A stretch of DNA of 64,000 nucleotides from Novosphingobium sp. AAP83 (lineage in GTDB: Bacteria; Pseudomonadota; Alphaproteobacteria; Sphingomonadales; Sphingomonadaceae). Location: positions 1 to 64,000 of the forward strand of contig NZ_LJHY01000008.1 in assembly GCF_001295795.1 (NCBI RefSeq), given 5' to 3'. The translations under genes and the position numbers were made by a program. Each line of letters begins with the position of its first letter. Position 1 is the stretch's first letter. The notes beneath the pieces are model-generated. The model did not search any database. It was not told the DNA's origin and saw nothing but the letters and a program-made list of their open reading frames with translations. This document shows positions 42,234-50,424 of the stretch, piece after piece.

Positions 42234-43355
42234 ATGTCTGGCGTGGTTGATCCTGAATTTTCCGGTTTGCTGGCCACGCTCTATGCCGGAATAGCAGAAG
42301 AGCGGCCCTGGCATCGCTTTCTGGAAGCGCTGGCAAGCTGGCTGAAGTCAACGCATGCGACGCTGATCATCACGGCTCCCGGTAAGCGTCAGCCCGCCAC
42401 CTTCCTGACGCCGGGCAGCAGTCCCGATTTCGATGCCAATTATATGCAAAGCCTGTTTGCCGATGACCCGTTTCAGGGGCTGGGCGATGGCGTGGTCACT
42501 TCTTATGCGGAATTCATGGGTTTGCTGCCGGACGGGGCCTATCCTGAATACCGCAAAGTCATGGCCGAAACGGGGTTCGATCAGGTCTTGGGGCTGGACC
42601 TGCATTTTGGCCAGGCGGGCATGGGTGCTGGGCGGATTGATGATGGCCGGTATGAAGCGCGTTTCCGCCTAACCCGGCACCGATCTTTGCCCAACTTCAC
42701 AAGCGATGATCGCGCCCGCTTTCAAGCCTTGACGGCCCATCTCAAGAGTGCGGTGCGGCTTTATGAAAAGCTAGAGTTTGCAGGGGCAGAGCATGGCGTG
42801 TTTCACGCCGCAACCCAAGGGCTGGGGTTGGCGCTGATCATTCTGGACCGCAATCACCGGATCGTCAGCGCCAATGCGCTGGCTGATGAACTGCTGGGAC
42901 AGGCAGAGGGACTTCTCAGGCGCGGAGATGCCTTGGTATTGACCGATCCGGTGAACCAGCGCCGGGTAACAGGCTTGCTTGCCGGTGAAGGTGCTGGCGG
43001 CTTGACGCGTTTCCGGATTGACCGTGCACAGTGCGGTGATCTGGTCGCCACCGCGCGCCCTCTGGATGTCAGCACAATCCACGCGGGGGCAGGTGCCTTG
43101 GCGCTGTTCCTTGCCAGACCGGGGGCAGATCAGCGCGCTGATCCGCAGACTTTGCGCGATTTTCTGGGGCTGACAATTGCAGAGGCGCGGTTGACGGCAG
43201 TGCTGGCCGAAGGGCTGAGCCTTGTTGAGGCAGCCAAACGGCTTGGCATCGCGCACAACACTGCCAAAGTGCAGCTACGTTCGGTCTTTGCCAAAACGGG
43301 CGTTCACCGCCAAGCGCAACTCATGGCTTTGCTCGGGTCGCTTGGCGGCAGTTAA
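42234..43355 (+). CDS. LuxR-family transcriptional regulator
   Basis: A 373-residue regulator. The C-terminal LuxR/GerE helix-turn-helix covers about residues 305-370 (LTIAEARLTAVLAEGLSLVEAAKRLG, shown in part). The N-terminal 200 residues have no motif I can name, and the middle includes a PAS-like stretch (GLALIILDRNHRIVSANALA). LuxR-type proteins of this layout occur next to catabolic operons in sphingomonads. It is the last plus-strand gene of the run and is a good candidate regulator of it. The ATG at 42234 is preferred, since the longer frame overlaps the SDR. Confidence 0.82.
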   Translation: MSGVVDPEFSGLLATLYAGIAEERPWHRFLEALASWLKSTHATLIITAPGKRQPATFLTPGSSPDFDANYMQSLFADDPFQGLGDGVVTSYAEFMGLLPDGAYPEYRKVMAETGFDQVLGLDLHFGQAGMGAGRIDDGRYEARFRLTRHRSLPNFTSDDRARFQALTAHLKSAVRLYEKLEFAGAEHGVFHAATQGLGLALIILDRNHRIVSANALADELLGQAEGLLRRGDALVLTDPVNQRRVTGLLAGEGAGGLTRFRIDRAQCGDLVATARPLDVSTIHAGAGALALFLARPGADQRADPQTLRDFLGLTIAEARLTAVLAEGLSLVEAAKRLGIAHNTAKVQLRSVFAKTGVHRQAQLMALLGSLGGS

Positions 43356-43363
43356 CCCGAAAG

Positions 43364-44143
43364 CTACATTCCCGGCGCGCCCGGCATGCCCATGTAAAAG
43401 GTGCCCACTGTCATCCCGCCATCCACGACGATTTCCGCGCCGTGAATGTAGGATGCAGCGTCGCTAACGAGAAAGGCGCTGGCCGCCGCCACTTCTTCCG
43501 GCCCGCCAATACGCTGCAAGGGCACGTTGCCATAAGCTTTATCAAGCTCGTCGCGTGCGGCGTTGTTGTGGTTGGACATGATCGTATCAACGCCGCCCGG
43601 ATGCACGGAATTGATGCGGATGCCTTTATGGCCCAGTTCCATTGCCGCCACTTTGGTCAGCCCGCGAACGCCCCATTTGGACGAGGCATAAGCGACAAGT
43701 CCGTTCGCGCCCTTCATCCCGTCAACCGATGAGATGTTGACAATGGCCCCTTTGCCACGCGCGATCATGCCTGGTGCCACAGCTTTCACACCCAGGAATT
43801 CGCCCACCAGATTGACGCCAAGCACGCGTTCGTAATCGGCTTTGGTGGTTTCCAGAATGCTCTTGAACATCAAGATGCCGGCGTTGTTGACCAGCGCATC
43901 AACCGGCCCGAACGTGCCTTCGACATCGGCCACCACTTGCGCCCAGCTTTCTTCACTGGTCACATCCAGCTTGAAGAAGCGCGCGCTGTCACCCAATTCA
44001 AGCGCCAAGGCTTCGCCCGCTTCGTCCAGCACATCGGCAATCGCCACTTTGGCACCGTGCTGCACGAACAGGCGGCTTGTCGCAGCGCCCATGCCGCGTG
44101 CGCCGCCTGTAATGATAGCAACTTTGCCTGACAGCATGGACAT
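43364..44143 (-). CDS. SDR resembling 3alpha/20beta-hydroxysteroid dehydrogenase
   Basis: A 259-residue classical SDR. TGGARGMG, IADVLDEAGEA, NNAGILMF, NISSVDG and a Tyr-x3-Lys (YASSK) are present, and VVDGGMTVGTF is near the end. The GGARGMG start and LDEAG stretch resemble 3alpha,20beta-hydroxysteroid dehydrogenases (FabG3 type). GGGAG lies 9 bases before the ATG at 44143. It lies about 65 bases after the KshA-like gene on the same strand, so the two are probably co-transcribed. Oxidation of a steroid hydroxyl is the inferred role. Confidence 0.82.
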   Translation of the reverse strand: MSMLSGKVAIITGGARGMGAATSRLFVQHGAKVAIADVLDEAGEALALELGDSARFFKLDVTSEESWAQVVADVEGTFGPVDALVNNAGILMFKSILETTKADYERVLGVNLVGEFLGVKAVAPGMIARGKGAIVNISSVDGMKGANGLVAYASSKWGVRGLTKVAAMELGHKGIRINSVHPGGVDTIMSNHNNAARDELDKAYGNVPLQRIGGPEEVAAASAFLVSDAASYIHGAEIVVDGGMTVGTFYMGMPGAPGM

Positions 44144-44209
44144 CCGGTATTCTCCCGTGGCGCGTTGCGCTTGTTGTTTTTTCAAGGTTTTTGGAATGGC
44201 ACAGCGAAA

Positions 44210-45289
44210 TTACGCCACCTTTTGGCCCGGTCGCTTGTCGAGCGTGACATGCAGACCGTTTACGCGGCCCTGAATGTCGGGGGCCATGTCGCGCGGGTTG
44301 TAGAACTGGCGATACCACAGCCGGACTTTGCCATAAGGGCCATCCGAAGGCAGTGCCAAGGGGTTGATGCACGCCCGCTTGTTTGCCCAGATTTCAACGT
44401 CTTGGGCAAAAGCCAGACAGCTGCCTTCCTGATAGGCCAGCGCATGGGCGCGGTCCTCGTCCGTGGTTTCGCGGCTGCCGTCGTGGACTTTGACCATCAG
44501 TGCATGCCAGCTGCGGGTAACGCCATCTTCGACCGGCGTGTTGGCGATCATGATGAAGCTGTCAAACGTGCCCGCCATCGCAGATTGCAGGAAGCCCGGG
44601 CCTTCGTACCATGTGTCCAGCACAAGGAAGTCATCCGGGTTGGCGGTTAAAGTGCGGTGCCCTGCGCTGTAGTACTGGTGCAGGTGCGCGCCCATGAATT
44701 CGTTGGCAAAATATTGCCAATCGGTCGCACCGTGGATGGGTACGAAGTGGCCGAAATCCGCCATGTTATCGATGATTTCAATGCCGTGGCTGTTAAGATC
44801 GCCCATATAGTCGATCTTCCATTCGACCCAGCCCGGCTGTCCGTAATGGCCGCCAAAATCCGGCAGATCCACATCAGGGGCAAGGCCTTCGGGATCGTTC
44901 CACATCCACAGGATGCCTGCCCGCTCTACCACCGGATAGGTACCAAGCTTGGCCGCTTTGGGGATGAAATCGGAATAGGGGATGTGATTGCAGGCACCAT
45001 CGGTGCCGAAGCGCCAGCCGTGGAACGGGCAGCGGATCGATTCGCCTTCGACATGCTCGCCATCACGCACGATATAGGAGGTGGTGTTCTTGGCAAGGTG
45101 CGCGCCCATGTGCGGGCAGTAAGCGTCGACCACATAAGGTGTGCCGCTCTCTCCGCGATAGAGCACCAGATCCTTGCCGAAATAGCGGATGGGCGCAGGT
45201 GTGCGCGTGGCATCACTGGCCGGGCCGATCATGAACCAACCCCGCGCAAAATCGAATTCGCCGAGGCTGTAATCCTTGGAAGTCGCCAT
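44210..45289 (-). CDS. kshA: KshA-like Rieske oxygenase (3-ketosteroid 9alpha-hydroxylase type)
   Basis: A 359-residue Rieske non-haem iron oxygenase. The 2Fe-2S ligands are Cys58/His60 (CPHMGAHL) and Cys87/His90 (CPFHGWRFG). The iron-site motif NMADFGHFVPIH gives His181 and His186. FARGWFM, RYFGKDLVLYRG and DAYCPHMGAHL are the N-terminal pattern of KshA. KshA hydroxylates C9 of 3-ketosteroids, which with KstD leads to ring B opening. It needs a flavin/2Fe-2S reductase (KshB), and none was seen in the window. GAGAGGG precedes the ATG at 45289. It is divergent from the LysR gene. Confidence 0.87.
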   Translation of the reverse strand: MATSKDYSLGEFDFARGWFMIGPASDATRTPAPIRYFGKDLVLYRGESGTPYVVDAYCPHMGAHLAKNTTSYIVRDGEHVEGESIRCPFHGWRFGTDGACNHIPYSDFIPKAAKLGTYPVVERAGILWMWNDPEGLAPDVDLPDFGGHYGQPGWVEWKIDYMGDLNSHGIEIIDNMADFGHFVPIHGATDWQYFANEFMGAHLHQYYSAGHRTLTANPDDFLVLDTWYEGPGFLQSAMAGTFDSFIMIANTPVEDGVTRSWHALMVKVHDGSRETTDEDRAHALAYQEGSCLAFAQDVEIWANKRACINPLALPSDGPYGKVRLWYRQFYNPRDMAPDIQGRVNGLHVTLDKRPGQKVA

Positions 45290-45448
45290 CAGGGTATTCC
45301 CTCTCTTAGGTTTCCGCTTCTGATTACGATCAGTGCGGCGCAATTGCCATACGATTAGCACTTCTGATGAAGATTTGCGAAGTATCTTGCGCTGCACAGC
45401 TATTGTGCAAGGATGCACGCGCTTATGGGAAGAGGGGAATTCGAGCGA

Positions 45449-46306
45449 ATGCAATGGGGCGATCTGGAAGTGTTCCTGGCGGCGGTGCGCACAGGTTCTT
45501 ACACGGCTGCCGGGCGGCAACTGGGTGTCAATCGCACCACTATCGGCCGCCGGGTTGATGCGTTGGAGCAAGCGCTGGGTACGCCGCTGTTTGAACAGAC
45601 CCCGCTTGGCTATGCCCCGACAGTGGCGGGTGCGCGGCTTTTGGCGGGCGCAGAGGCGATGGAGCGCGAGGCGGCGGCGATGCTGCTGGATATCAGCCAC
45701 ATCGGCTTGCGTTCTGCCCCGATCCGCATTGCCGGAAGTGGCGGAATTGCGAGCGAGTTTTTGCCTGAGCTAGCCCGCTTCCGGCGCGAAAATCCCGATG
45801 TGCCCATTGAATTGCTGGGTGAACTTGATCCTTTGGAAGCCGTGACACAGCGCCGTGCCGATCTGGGCATCGCGCTCGTGCGAACCTTGCCGCTGCGCCT
45901 CGCCGGAGTGCAGGTGACAACGCTTCGGCAGGCGATCTACAGCGTTGCCGATGGCTTGCCGCCGCTGGGTTGGGGGTATGAATTTGACGCCGTCCTGCCC
46001 GGCGGTGCGTGGAGTTCAAACCCGGCAGGCGAAGTGGCACAAGCTGCTGGCCTTGCCACGGTCAATAGCTGGCCGCAGCTTAAGCAGGCGGTGCTGGCAG
46101 GCATCGGTCAGGCTTGTCTGTGGTGCTTTTCGGCGGATGAGGAGCCTGCGCTTGCCCGTCTCGCTCCGCCGGAACCGCGCCACGATTGCCCGCTATGGCT
46201 GGTGCATCGCGCGAAAGCCCCGCCAGGGCCGAGCCTGTCACGCCTGATTGCGTTTCTGCAAGATGCCATTGCTGCGCGTTGCAACAAGGATTGTGGTGGC
46301 GCATAG
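45449..46306 (+). CDS. LysR-family transcriptional regulator
   Basis: A 285-residue LysR-type regulator. The N-terminal winged helix (LEVFLAAVRTGSYTAAGRQ, then RTTIGRRVDALE) is clear. The effector domain is shorter than usual (about 200 residues). It is divergent from the KshA-like oxygenase gene, the classical LysR arrangement, so it may activate that gene. AGAGGGG lies about 12 bases before the ATG at 45449; in-frame ATG codons at 45413 and 45425 are alternatives. Confidence 0.83.
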   Translation: MQWGDLEVFLAAVRTGSYTAAGRQLGVNRTTIGRRVDALEQALGTPLFEQTPLGYAPTVAGARLLAGAEAMEREAAAMLLDISHIGLRSAPIRIAGSGGIASEFLPELARFRRENPDVPIELLGELDPLEAVTQRRADLGIALVRTLPLRLAGVQVTTLRQAIYSVADGLPPLGWGYEFDAVLPGGAWSSNPAGEVAQAAGLATVNSWPQLKQAVLAGIGQACLWCFSADEEPALARLAPPEPRHDCPLWLVHRAKAPPGPSLSRLIAFLQDAIAARCNKDCGGA

Positions 46307-46379
46307 ACAATTCGCGTTTGCAAACCCTGCACATTGATGACAGAAAAGCGCAACTTGCGAACAATATGGTGCTGCGATC

Positions 46380-46386
46380 TACGCAA
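46380..46386. promoter_or_regulatory. TACGCAA motif upstream of sulfotransferase-like gene
   Basis: TACGCAA lies 33 bases before the ATG of the gene at 46419, in a 112-base gap after the LysR gene. A CTTGCGAACAATA stretch lies about 30 bases before it. It matches the recurrent core and is placed where a promoter-proximal operator would act. Function is inferred. Confidence 0.3.
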
Positions 46387-46418
46387 GATGGTAAAAGCAC
46401 CCGGAGAGAGGCATCGCC

Positions 46419-47585
46419 ATGTCCACAACCCACCCTGCGCCGGTGTTTGACCGCGCAACCCTGCTTGATGCGGCGCGGGAGCGCACGGGTCTGGTAGACT
46501 TTGGCGATACCTGGTTCTTCGAGCCGATGGACCAGTACATCGCTGCGGCCAATGCCGAGGGCAAGCTGACGCCTGCCGGGTTTGGCGGGCAGACAGAGTC
46601 GATCCTCAAAGGTCTCGCCAGCCGTCTGCGCATGGTGGAGGATATCAAGCGCTACCCTGAGATACTGGATGAGAGCGTGGAAGTGGCCGCGATCATCCTT
46701 GGCTTGCCGCGCACCGGCAGCACGATCTTCCACCGCCTGCTGGCATCGGCGCCGGGGATGACCGCGATCCGCTGGTATGAGGCGCAGAACTATGCGCCGC
46801 TGCCCGGTGACGAACCCGGCAATCCGGTGGCAAGGCATGGCTATGCCGCAGCGATGATCGAGGGCTGGCTGAACCTTTCGCCCGAACTGGCCTCTATCCA
46901 TCCGCTTGATCCCGAAGCGCCGGATGAGGAGATTATCATCCTTGGCCAGTTGTTCATCACGACGATGGTCGAGGCGATGACGTTTATCCCCTCGTTCGCC
47001 AAGTGGCTGGATACTTATGATCAGGCCAAGGGTTTTGAGGATCTCAAGACGATCCTGAAGTATCTGCAATGGCAGGACCCGGCGCGGCGGGGGCGCAAGT
47101 GGGTGCTGAAAAGCCCGTCGCATCTGCCTTATACCGATGCTGTGGCCAATGCCTTTCCCGAGGCGGTACTGGTTATGACGCATCGTGATCCGGTGGAGGT
47201 CGTGCCAAGCTATGTCAGCATGGAGGCCGCGCTCTACAAGCTGAACTCTGAGCATTCCGACAGGGACGTGGGGGCGTTCTGGTTTCCGCGACTGGCCGGA
47301 TGGATGAAGCGCTTTGAAGAGGCGCGCGCGCGGATTGGCGAGGACCGGTTTATCGACATCGATTACCGCGAAGTGGCGCGCGAGCCGTTGAAGCAGGCCG
47401 AGCGGGTGCTGGCGCATATCGGCGTGCCGCTGGACGACAAGATCGAGGCCGCGCTGGCCGAGTTCATGGCGGGCAACAAGCGCGAGCAGCGGCCGATGCA
47501 TGATTATTCGCTCGAACGCTTTGGCCTGAATGAAGATGCGGTGCGCGAGGCTTTTGCTTCTTATCGTGCGCGCTTCATCGTTTGA
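46419..47585 (+). CDS. Sulfotransferase-fold protein
   Basis: A 388-residue protein of the bacterial sulfotransferase family. The 5'-phosphosulfate-binding loop LPRTGST is near residues 96-102, and the 3'-phosphate motif appears as THRDPVEVVPSYVS. A KSPSHL segment lies between them. Such proteins transfer sulfate from PAPS to hydroxyls, but many in catabolic clusters have no known substrate. Sulfation would be surprising in a degradation cluster; it might reflect detoxification, or a different reaction on the same fold. GGAGAGAGG lies upstream. The next SDR gene starts 37 bases after the stop. Confidence 0.75.
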   Translation: MSTTHPAPVFDRATLLDAARERTGLVDFGDTWFFEPMDQYIAAANAEGKLTPAGFGGQTESILKGLASRLRMVEDIKRYPEILDESVEVAAIILGLPRTGSTIFHRLLASAPGMTAIRWYEAQNYAPLPGDEPGNPVARHGYAAAMIEGWLNLSPELASIHPLDPEAPDEEIIILGQLFITTMVEAMTFIPSFAKWLDTYDQAKGFEDLKTILKYLQWQDPARRGRKWVLKSPSHLPYTDAVANAFPEAVLVMTHRDPVEVVPSYVSMEAALYKLNSEHSDRDVGAFWFPRLAGWMKRFEEARARIGEDRFIDIDYREVAREPLKQAERVLAHIGVPLDDKIEAALAEFMAGNKREQRPMHDYSLERFGLNEDAVREAFASYRARFIV

Positions 47586-47622
47586 TTTTGGTTTAGGTGA
47601 TTTGGATTCAGGGAATTTTGGA

Positions 47623-48384
47623 ATGACGGACCTTTCGGGAAAGAGCGTGCTGATTACCGGTGCGGGGCAGGGCATCGGGCAGGGCGTGGCCTTGGCGATG
47701 GCGGGGGCAGGCGCCTGCGTGGCGGTGACCGGGCGCACGCTTTCGAAGGTGGAGGCGACCGCGCAAATGGTGCGTGAGCGCGGTGGCACGGCGCTGGCGC
47801 TGGCGTGCGATGTGAAGTCTGCTGCCGATCTGGCCGCGACGGTAGCGGCGACGGTGGCAGCGTTTGGCGGGCTGGATATCCTGGTGAACAATGCGCAGGA
47901 AGTGCCGCTGGGCAAGCTTGAGGATGTGAGCGACGAGGCCTTTATCGCAGGGTTCGAGTCTGGTCCGCTGGCCACGCTGCGCCTAATGAAGCTGGCGCGT
48001 CCGCATCTGGTGGCACGGGGCGGGGGCACGATCTTCAACTTCTGTTCGTCGGCGGGCATCCGTTGGGACATGACCGGCTATGGCGCTTATGCCGCGGTGA
48101 AGCAGGGCATCCGTTCGCTGACCCGCGCGGCAGCGGCGGAATGGGGCGGCGAGGCTATTCGCGTGCTGACTATTGCGCCGCATGCGGAATCGCCGGGGCT
48201 GAAGTGGTGGATCGAGAACAATCCGGAGGAAGCGCAGGCGTTTTTCCGCACGATCCCGCTGGGCCGCGTCGGATCGCTGGAGGGCGATATCGGGCGGGCG
48301 CTGGTGGCGCTGGCGGGGCAGGACCTGTCCTATCTGACCGGCGCGACGATCCCGCTGGATGGCGGGCAGGCCAACTTCGACTGA
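47623..48384 (+). CDS. SDR-family oxidoreductase after the sulfotransferase-like gene
   Basis: A 253-residue SDR. TGAGQGIG and a Tyr-x3-Lys (YAAVK) are present; the NNAG motif is NNAQE, a variant. A Cys-rich segment (FNFCSSAG) holds the catalytic Ser. Arg in VTGRTLSK suggests NADP. A second enzyme of the same class is at 49226. A 33-base GC-rich repeat lies downstream. Substrate is unknown, with a steroid or fatty alcohol implied by context. Confidence 0.8.
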   Translation: MTDLSGKSVLITGAGQGIGQGVALAMAGAGACVAVTGRTLSKVEATAQMVRERGGTALALACDVKSAADLAATVAATVAAFGGLDILVNNAQEVPLGKLEDVSDEAFIAGFESGPLATLRLMKLARPHLVARGGGTIFNFCSSAGIRWDMTGYGAYAAVKQGIRSLTRAAAAEWGGEAIRVLTIAPHAESPGLKWWIENNPEEAQAFFRTIPLGRVGSLEGDIGRALVALAGQDLSYLTGATIPLDGGQANFD

Positions 48385-48410
48385 CGGGATGGAGCGACAG
48401 CTTGCGCAGG

Positions 48411-48443
48411 CCCACCCCCGACCCCTCCCGCAGGCGGGAGGGG
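48411..48443. repeat. GC-rich palindromic intergenic repeat, copy 1
   Basis: A 33-base element starting CCCACCCCCGACCCCTCCCG and ending CGGGAGGGG, with an inverted CCCTCCCG/CGGGAGGG pair. Two more copies lie at 50198 and 50246. It sits between the SDR and EthD-like genes. It may act as a REP-like element or mRNA hairpin. Confidence 0.8.
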
Positions 48444-48474
48444 GGAAGAGGCCAGAGATTGAGAGGGACGCCTG

Positions 48475-49209
48475 ATGGAAAAAGTGATTGTCGCGCTTTG
48501 GGCGTTTGTTGATGAAACACATGCGCAGTGCGGTGCCCGGTTATTGCAAAGCCTGCCTGCGGCCTTGGCGCAAGTGGGTATAAAATCTTTGCGAATCAAT
48601 GTTCGGGACGAGGATGTGGCGGCGGGCGCGGGATTGGTGCAGCGCTGGCAGGAACCGCAGCAGGCGGCCATCGTGCAGTTCTGGATGCCATCGGCCAATG
48701 CCATGTTCCGGAGCGGGGTGGACGCGGTGCTGACGGCGCATGGGGCGAAGTTTGCGGCATGGCTGGTGTGTGAATCCACGGTGATTGCCAATACCGATCA
48801 TCCGGCGGTGCCGGTTTCCCCCGGGCAACAATCCAACATTGCTGGAATTACAAGAACTTGGGGGTTCGCCCAGGCGAGCTTAATAGCGTTCCGGCCCGAT
48901 CTGCCGCGCAGCCATGCGATGGCCCATTGGCATTCGCACCACACCCGCGTGGCGATAGAGACACAATCGAATTTCGAATATGTGCAGAACATCATCGTGC
49001 GCCCGCTGACCGATGATGCGCCCGCCTATGACGCCTTTGTGGAAGAATGCTTTCCGATCGAGGCGCTGGACCAGCCCGAAGTGTTCTTTGATGCGGCAGG
49101 CCAGCCTGAAAAGTTTTCCGCCAATCTGGCCACGATGATGGACAGTTGCGCAGGGTTTATCGACTTCACCCGGATCGATGTGATCCCGACTTCGCAATAC
49201 GATTTTTAA
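48475..49209 (+). CDS. EthD-domain-like protein of unknown function
   Basis: A 244-residue protein. The second half carries an EthD/dimeric alpha+beta-barrel pattern (AHWHSHHTRVAIETQ, FEYVQNIIVRPL). The first half resembles a second, degenerate copy of such a fold (VIVALWAFVDE, SLRINVRDED). EthD proteins accompany P450 genes in ether degradation, where their role is unclear. A P450 gene does lie downstream at 50425. No catalytic residue can be assigned. It starts after a repeat-containing gap and is followed by an SDR after 16 bases. Confidence 0.6.
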   Translation: MEKVIVALWAFVDETHAQCGARLLQSLPAALAQVGIKSLRINVRDEDVAAGAGLVQRWQEPQQAAIVQFWMPSANAMFRSGVDAVLTAHGAKFAAWLVCESTVIANTDHPAVPVSPGQQSNIAGITRTWGFAQASLIAFRPDLPRSHAMAHWHSHHTRVAIETQSNFEYVQNIIVRPLTDDAPAYDAFVEECFPIEALDQPEVFFDAAGQPEKFSANLATMMDSCAGFIDFTRIDVIPTSQYDF

Positions 49210-49225
49210 GACAAGGATTTTCGCG

Positions 49226-50098
49226 ATGACACAATCAAAGGTCGCCGTTGTAACCGGTGCCAGCCGTGGCGCAGGTGCCGGTATTGCCCGTGGCTTTGGC
49301 GAGTTGGGCTATACCGTTTACGTGACGGGCCGCACGGTGACGCCCGGTGACGCCAAGGGCTGGGACGGCACCGTGCTGCCCGGAACCGTGGCAGAAACTG
49401 CACAGCGCGTGACCGACAATGGCGGCAAGGGCATTCCTGTGGTGTGCGACCACGGCGATGATGCATCGGTTGCGCGCTTGTTTGAACAAGTGATGGCAGA
49501 GCAGGGACGGCTGGATGTGCTGGTGAACAACGCGGCCTATATGCACCACCAGCTTATTGAAAAGATGCCGTTCTGGGAAAAGGAACTGGATGCGCAAAAG
49601 ATCCTCGATGTGGGTTTGCGCAGTGCCTATGTGGCAAGCTGGCATGCCGCCAAGATCATGGTGCCCCAAGGTTCAGGCATCATTGCGATGACATCATCGT
49701 TTGGCGCAACATGCTATATGCACGGGCCAGCCTATGGCGCGCAGAAGGCAGGGCTGGACAAGCTGGCGCACGATATGGAGCATGATTTCCGGGGTACGGG
49801 GGTTGCTGCGGTATCGCTGTGGCTTGGCCCGCAATTGACCGAGCGGGCGCAAATCGCGGCCCAGACCAACCCCGAGCAATACGAAGGCTTTTTGGCGATG
49901 GCCGAAAATCCGGAGTTTTCGGCCCATGTGCTTGCCGCGATTGACGCTGCGCCAAACCGTGACGCGCTTTCGGGCCAGACACTGATCGTGGCCGAGATCG
50001 CCAAGGAACTGGGCGTTACCGATCGCGGGCACGAGCGGCCATCGCACCGCGCGATGCTGGGCAATCCGCGTGAGAAGAACGCGGCGGCGGTTTATTGA
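49226..50098 (+). CDS. SDR-family oxidoreductase (DHRS1-like)
   Basis: A 290-residue SDR. TGASRGAG, TGRTVTPGD, NNAAYMHH and a Tyr-x3-Lys (YGAQK) are present. The insertion after the second strand and the long C-terminus (ELGVTDRGHERPS) resemble DHRS1-type SDRs. Arg after the second strand suggests NADP. AAGGATTTT precedes the ATG. It is the last gene before a 326-base repeat-rich gap, so it probably ends a transcript with the EthD-like gene. Confidence 0.8.
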   Translation: MTQSKVAVVTGASRGAGAGIARGFGELGYTVYVTGRTVTPGDAKGWDGTVLPGTVAETAQRVTDNGGKGIPVVCDHGDDASVARLFEQVMAEQGRLDVLVNNAAYMHHQLIEKMPFWEKELDAQKILDVGLRSAYVASWHAAKIMVPQGSGIIAMTSSFGATCYMHGPAYGAQKAGLDKLAHDMEHDFRGTGVAAVSLWLGPQLTERAQIAAQTNPEQYEGFLAMAENPEFSAHVLAAIDAAPNRDALSGQTLIVAEIAKELGVTDRGHERPSHRAMLGNPREKNAAAVY

Positions 50099-50424
50099 TT
50101 GTTGCGGCGTGTGTTGGGGCTGGTGTTGTTGTCCCACCTCTGGTCACACCCTTCTGCGACAAGTTCAGGGTGAGCGGGAAGGGTGAGGCAGGGTAGGCCC
50201 ACCCCCGACCCCTCCCGTAAACGGGAGGGGGGAAGAATAAAGAAGCCCACCCCCGACCCCTCCTGTAAACGGGAGGGGAAAAGAAGGGTGTTGCTTGCTA
50301 TCTGGTGATCCGGTGTAGATCATGAGGTGATCTGCTTTGGTGTCACCCTCTTGCGTGTCGTTTGGCCCACCATACCATTGACCTCTTAAGCCGGATCAAC
50401 CGGCGATTATTCGGGAGAAATGGC
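50099..50424. other. 326-base gap with two palindromic repeats before the P450 gene
   Basis: No gene was seen here. The gap contains a segment with AAGTTCAGGGTGAGCGGG, typical of dispersed intergenic repeats, and two copies of the GC-rich palindrome (50198 and 50246). The last 100 bases before the P450 start hold no recognisable motif beyond GGGAGAAA ahead of the ATG. Confidence 0.6.
50198..50278. repeat. Tandem pair of the GC-rich palindromic repeat, copies 2 and 3
   Basis: Two 33-base copies (50198-50230 and 50246-50278) in the same orientation are 15 bases apart. They match the element at 48411, with small changes around the centre (GTAAAC in place of GCAGG). Each can form a hairpin through CCTCCCGT/ACGGGAGG. 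They may terminate transcription before the P450 gene. Confidence 0.8.

Noticed and set aside
46080..48071. A 663-codon open frame on the minus strand
   Set aside because: It is antisense to the sulfotransferase-like gene and the SDR, its predicted protein is His/Arg/Gln-rich with no family motif, and GC-rich DNA gives long antisense frames by codon bias.
48411..50278. Repeated palindromes considered as a CRISPR array
   Set aside because: There are only three copies, two of them 15 bases apart, with no regular spacers and no cas genes.
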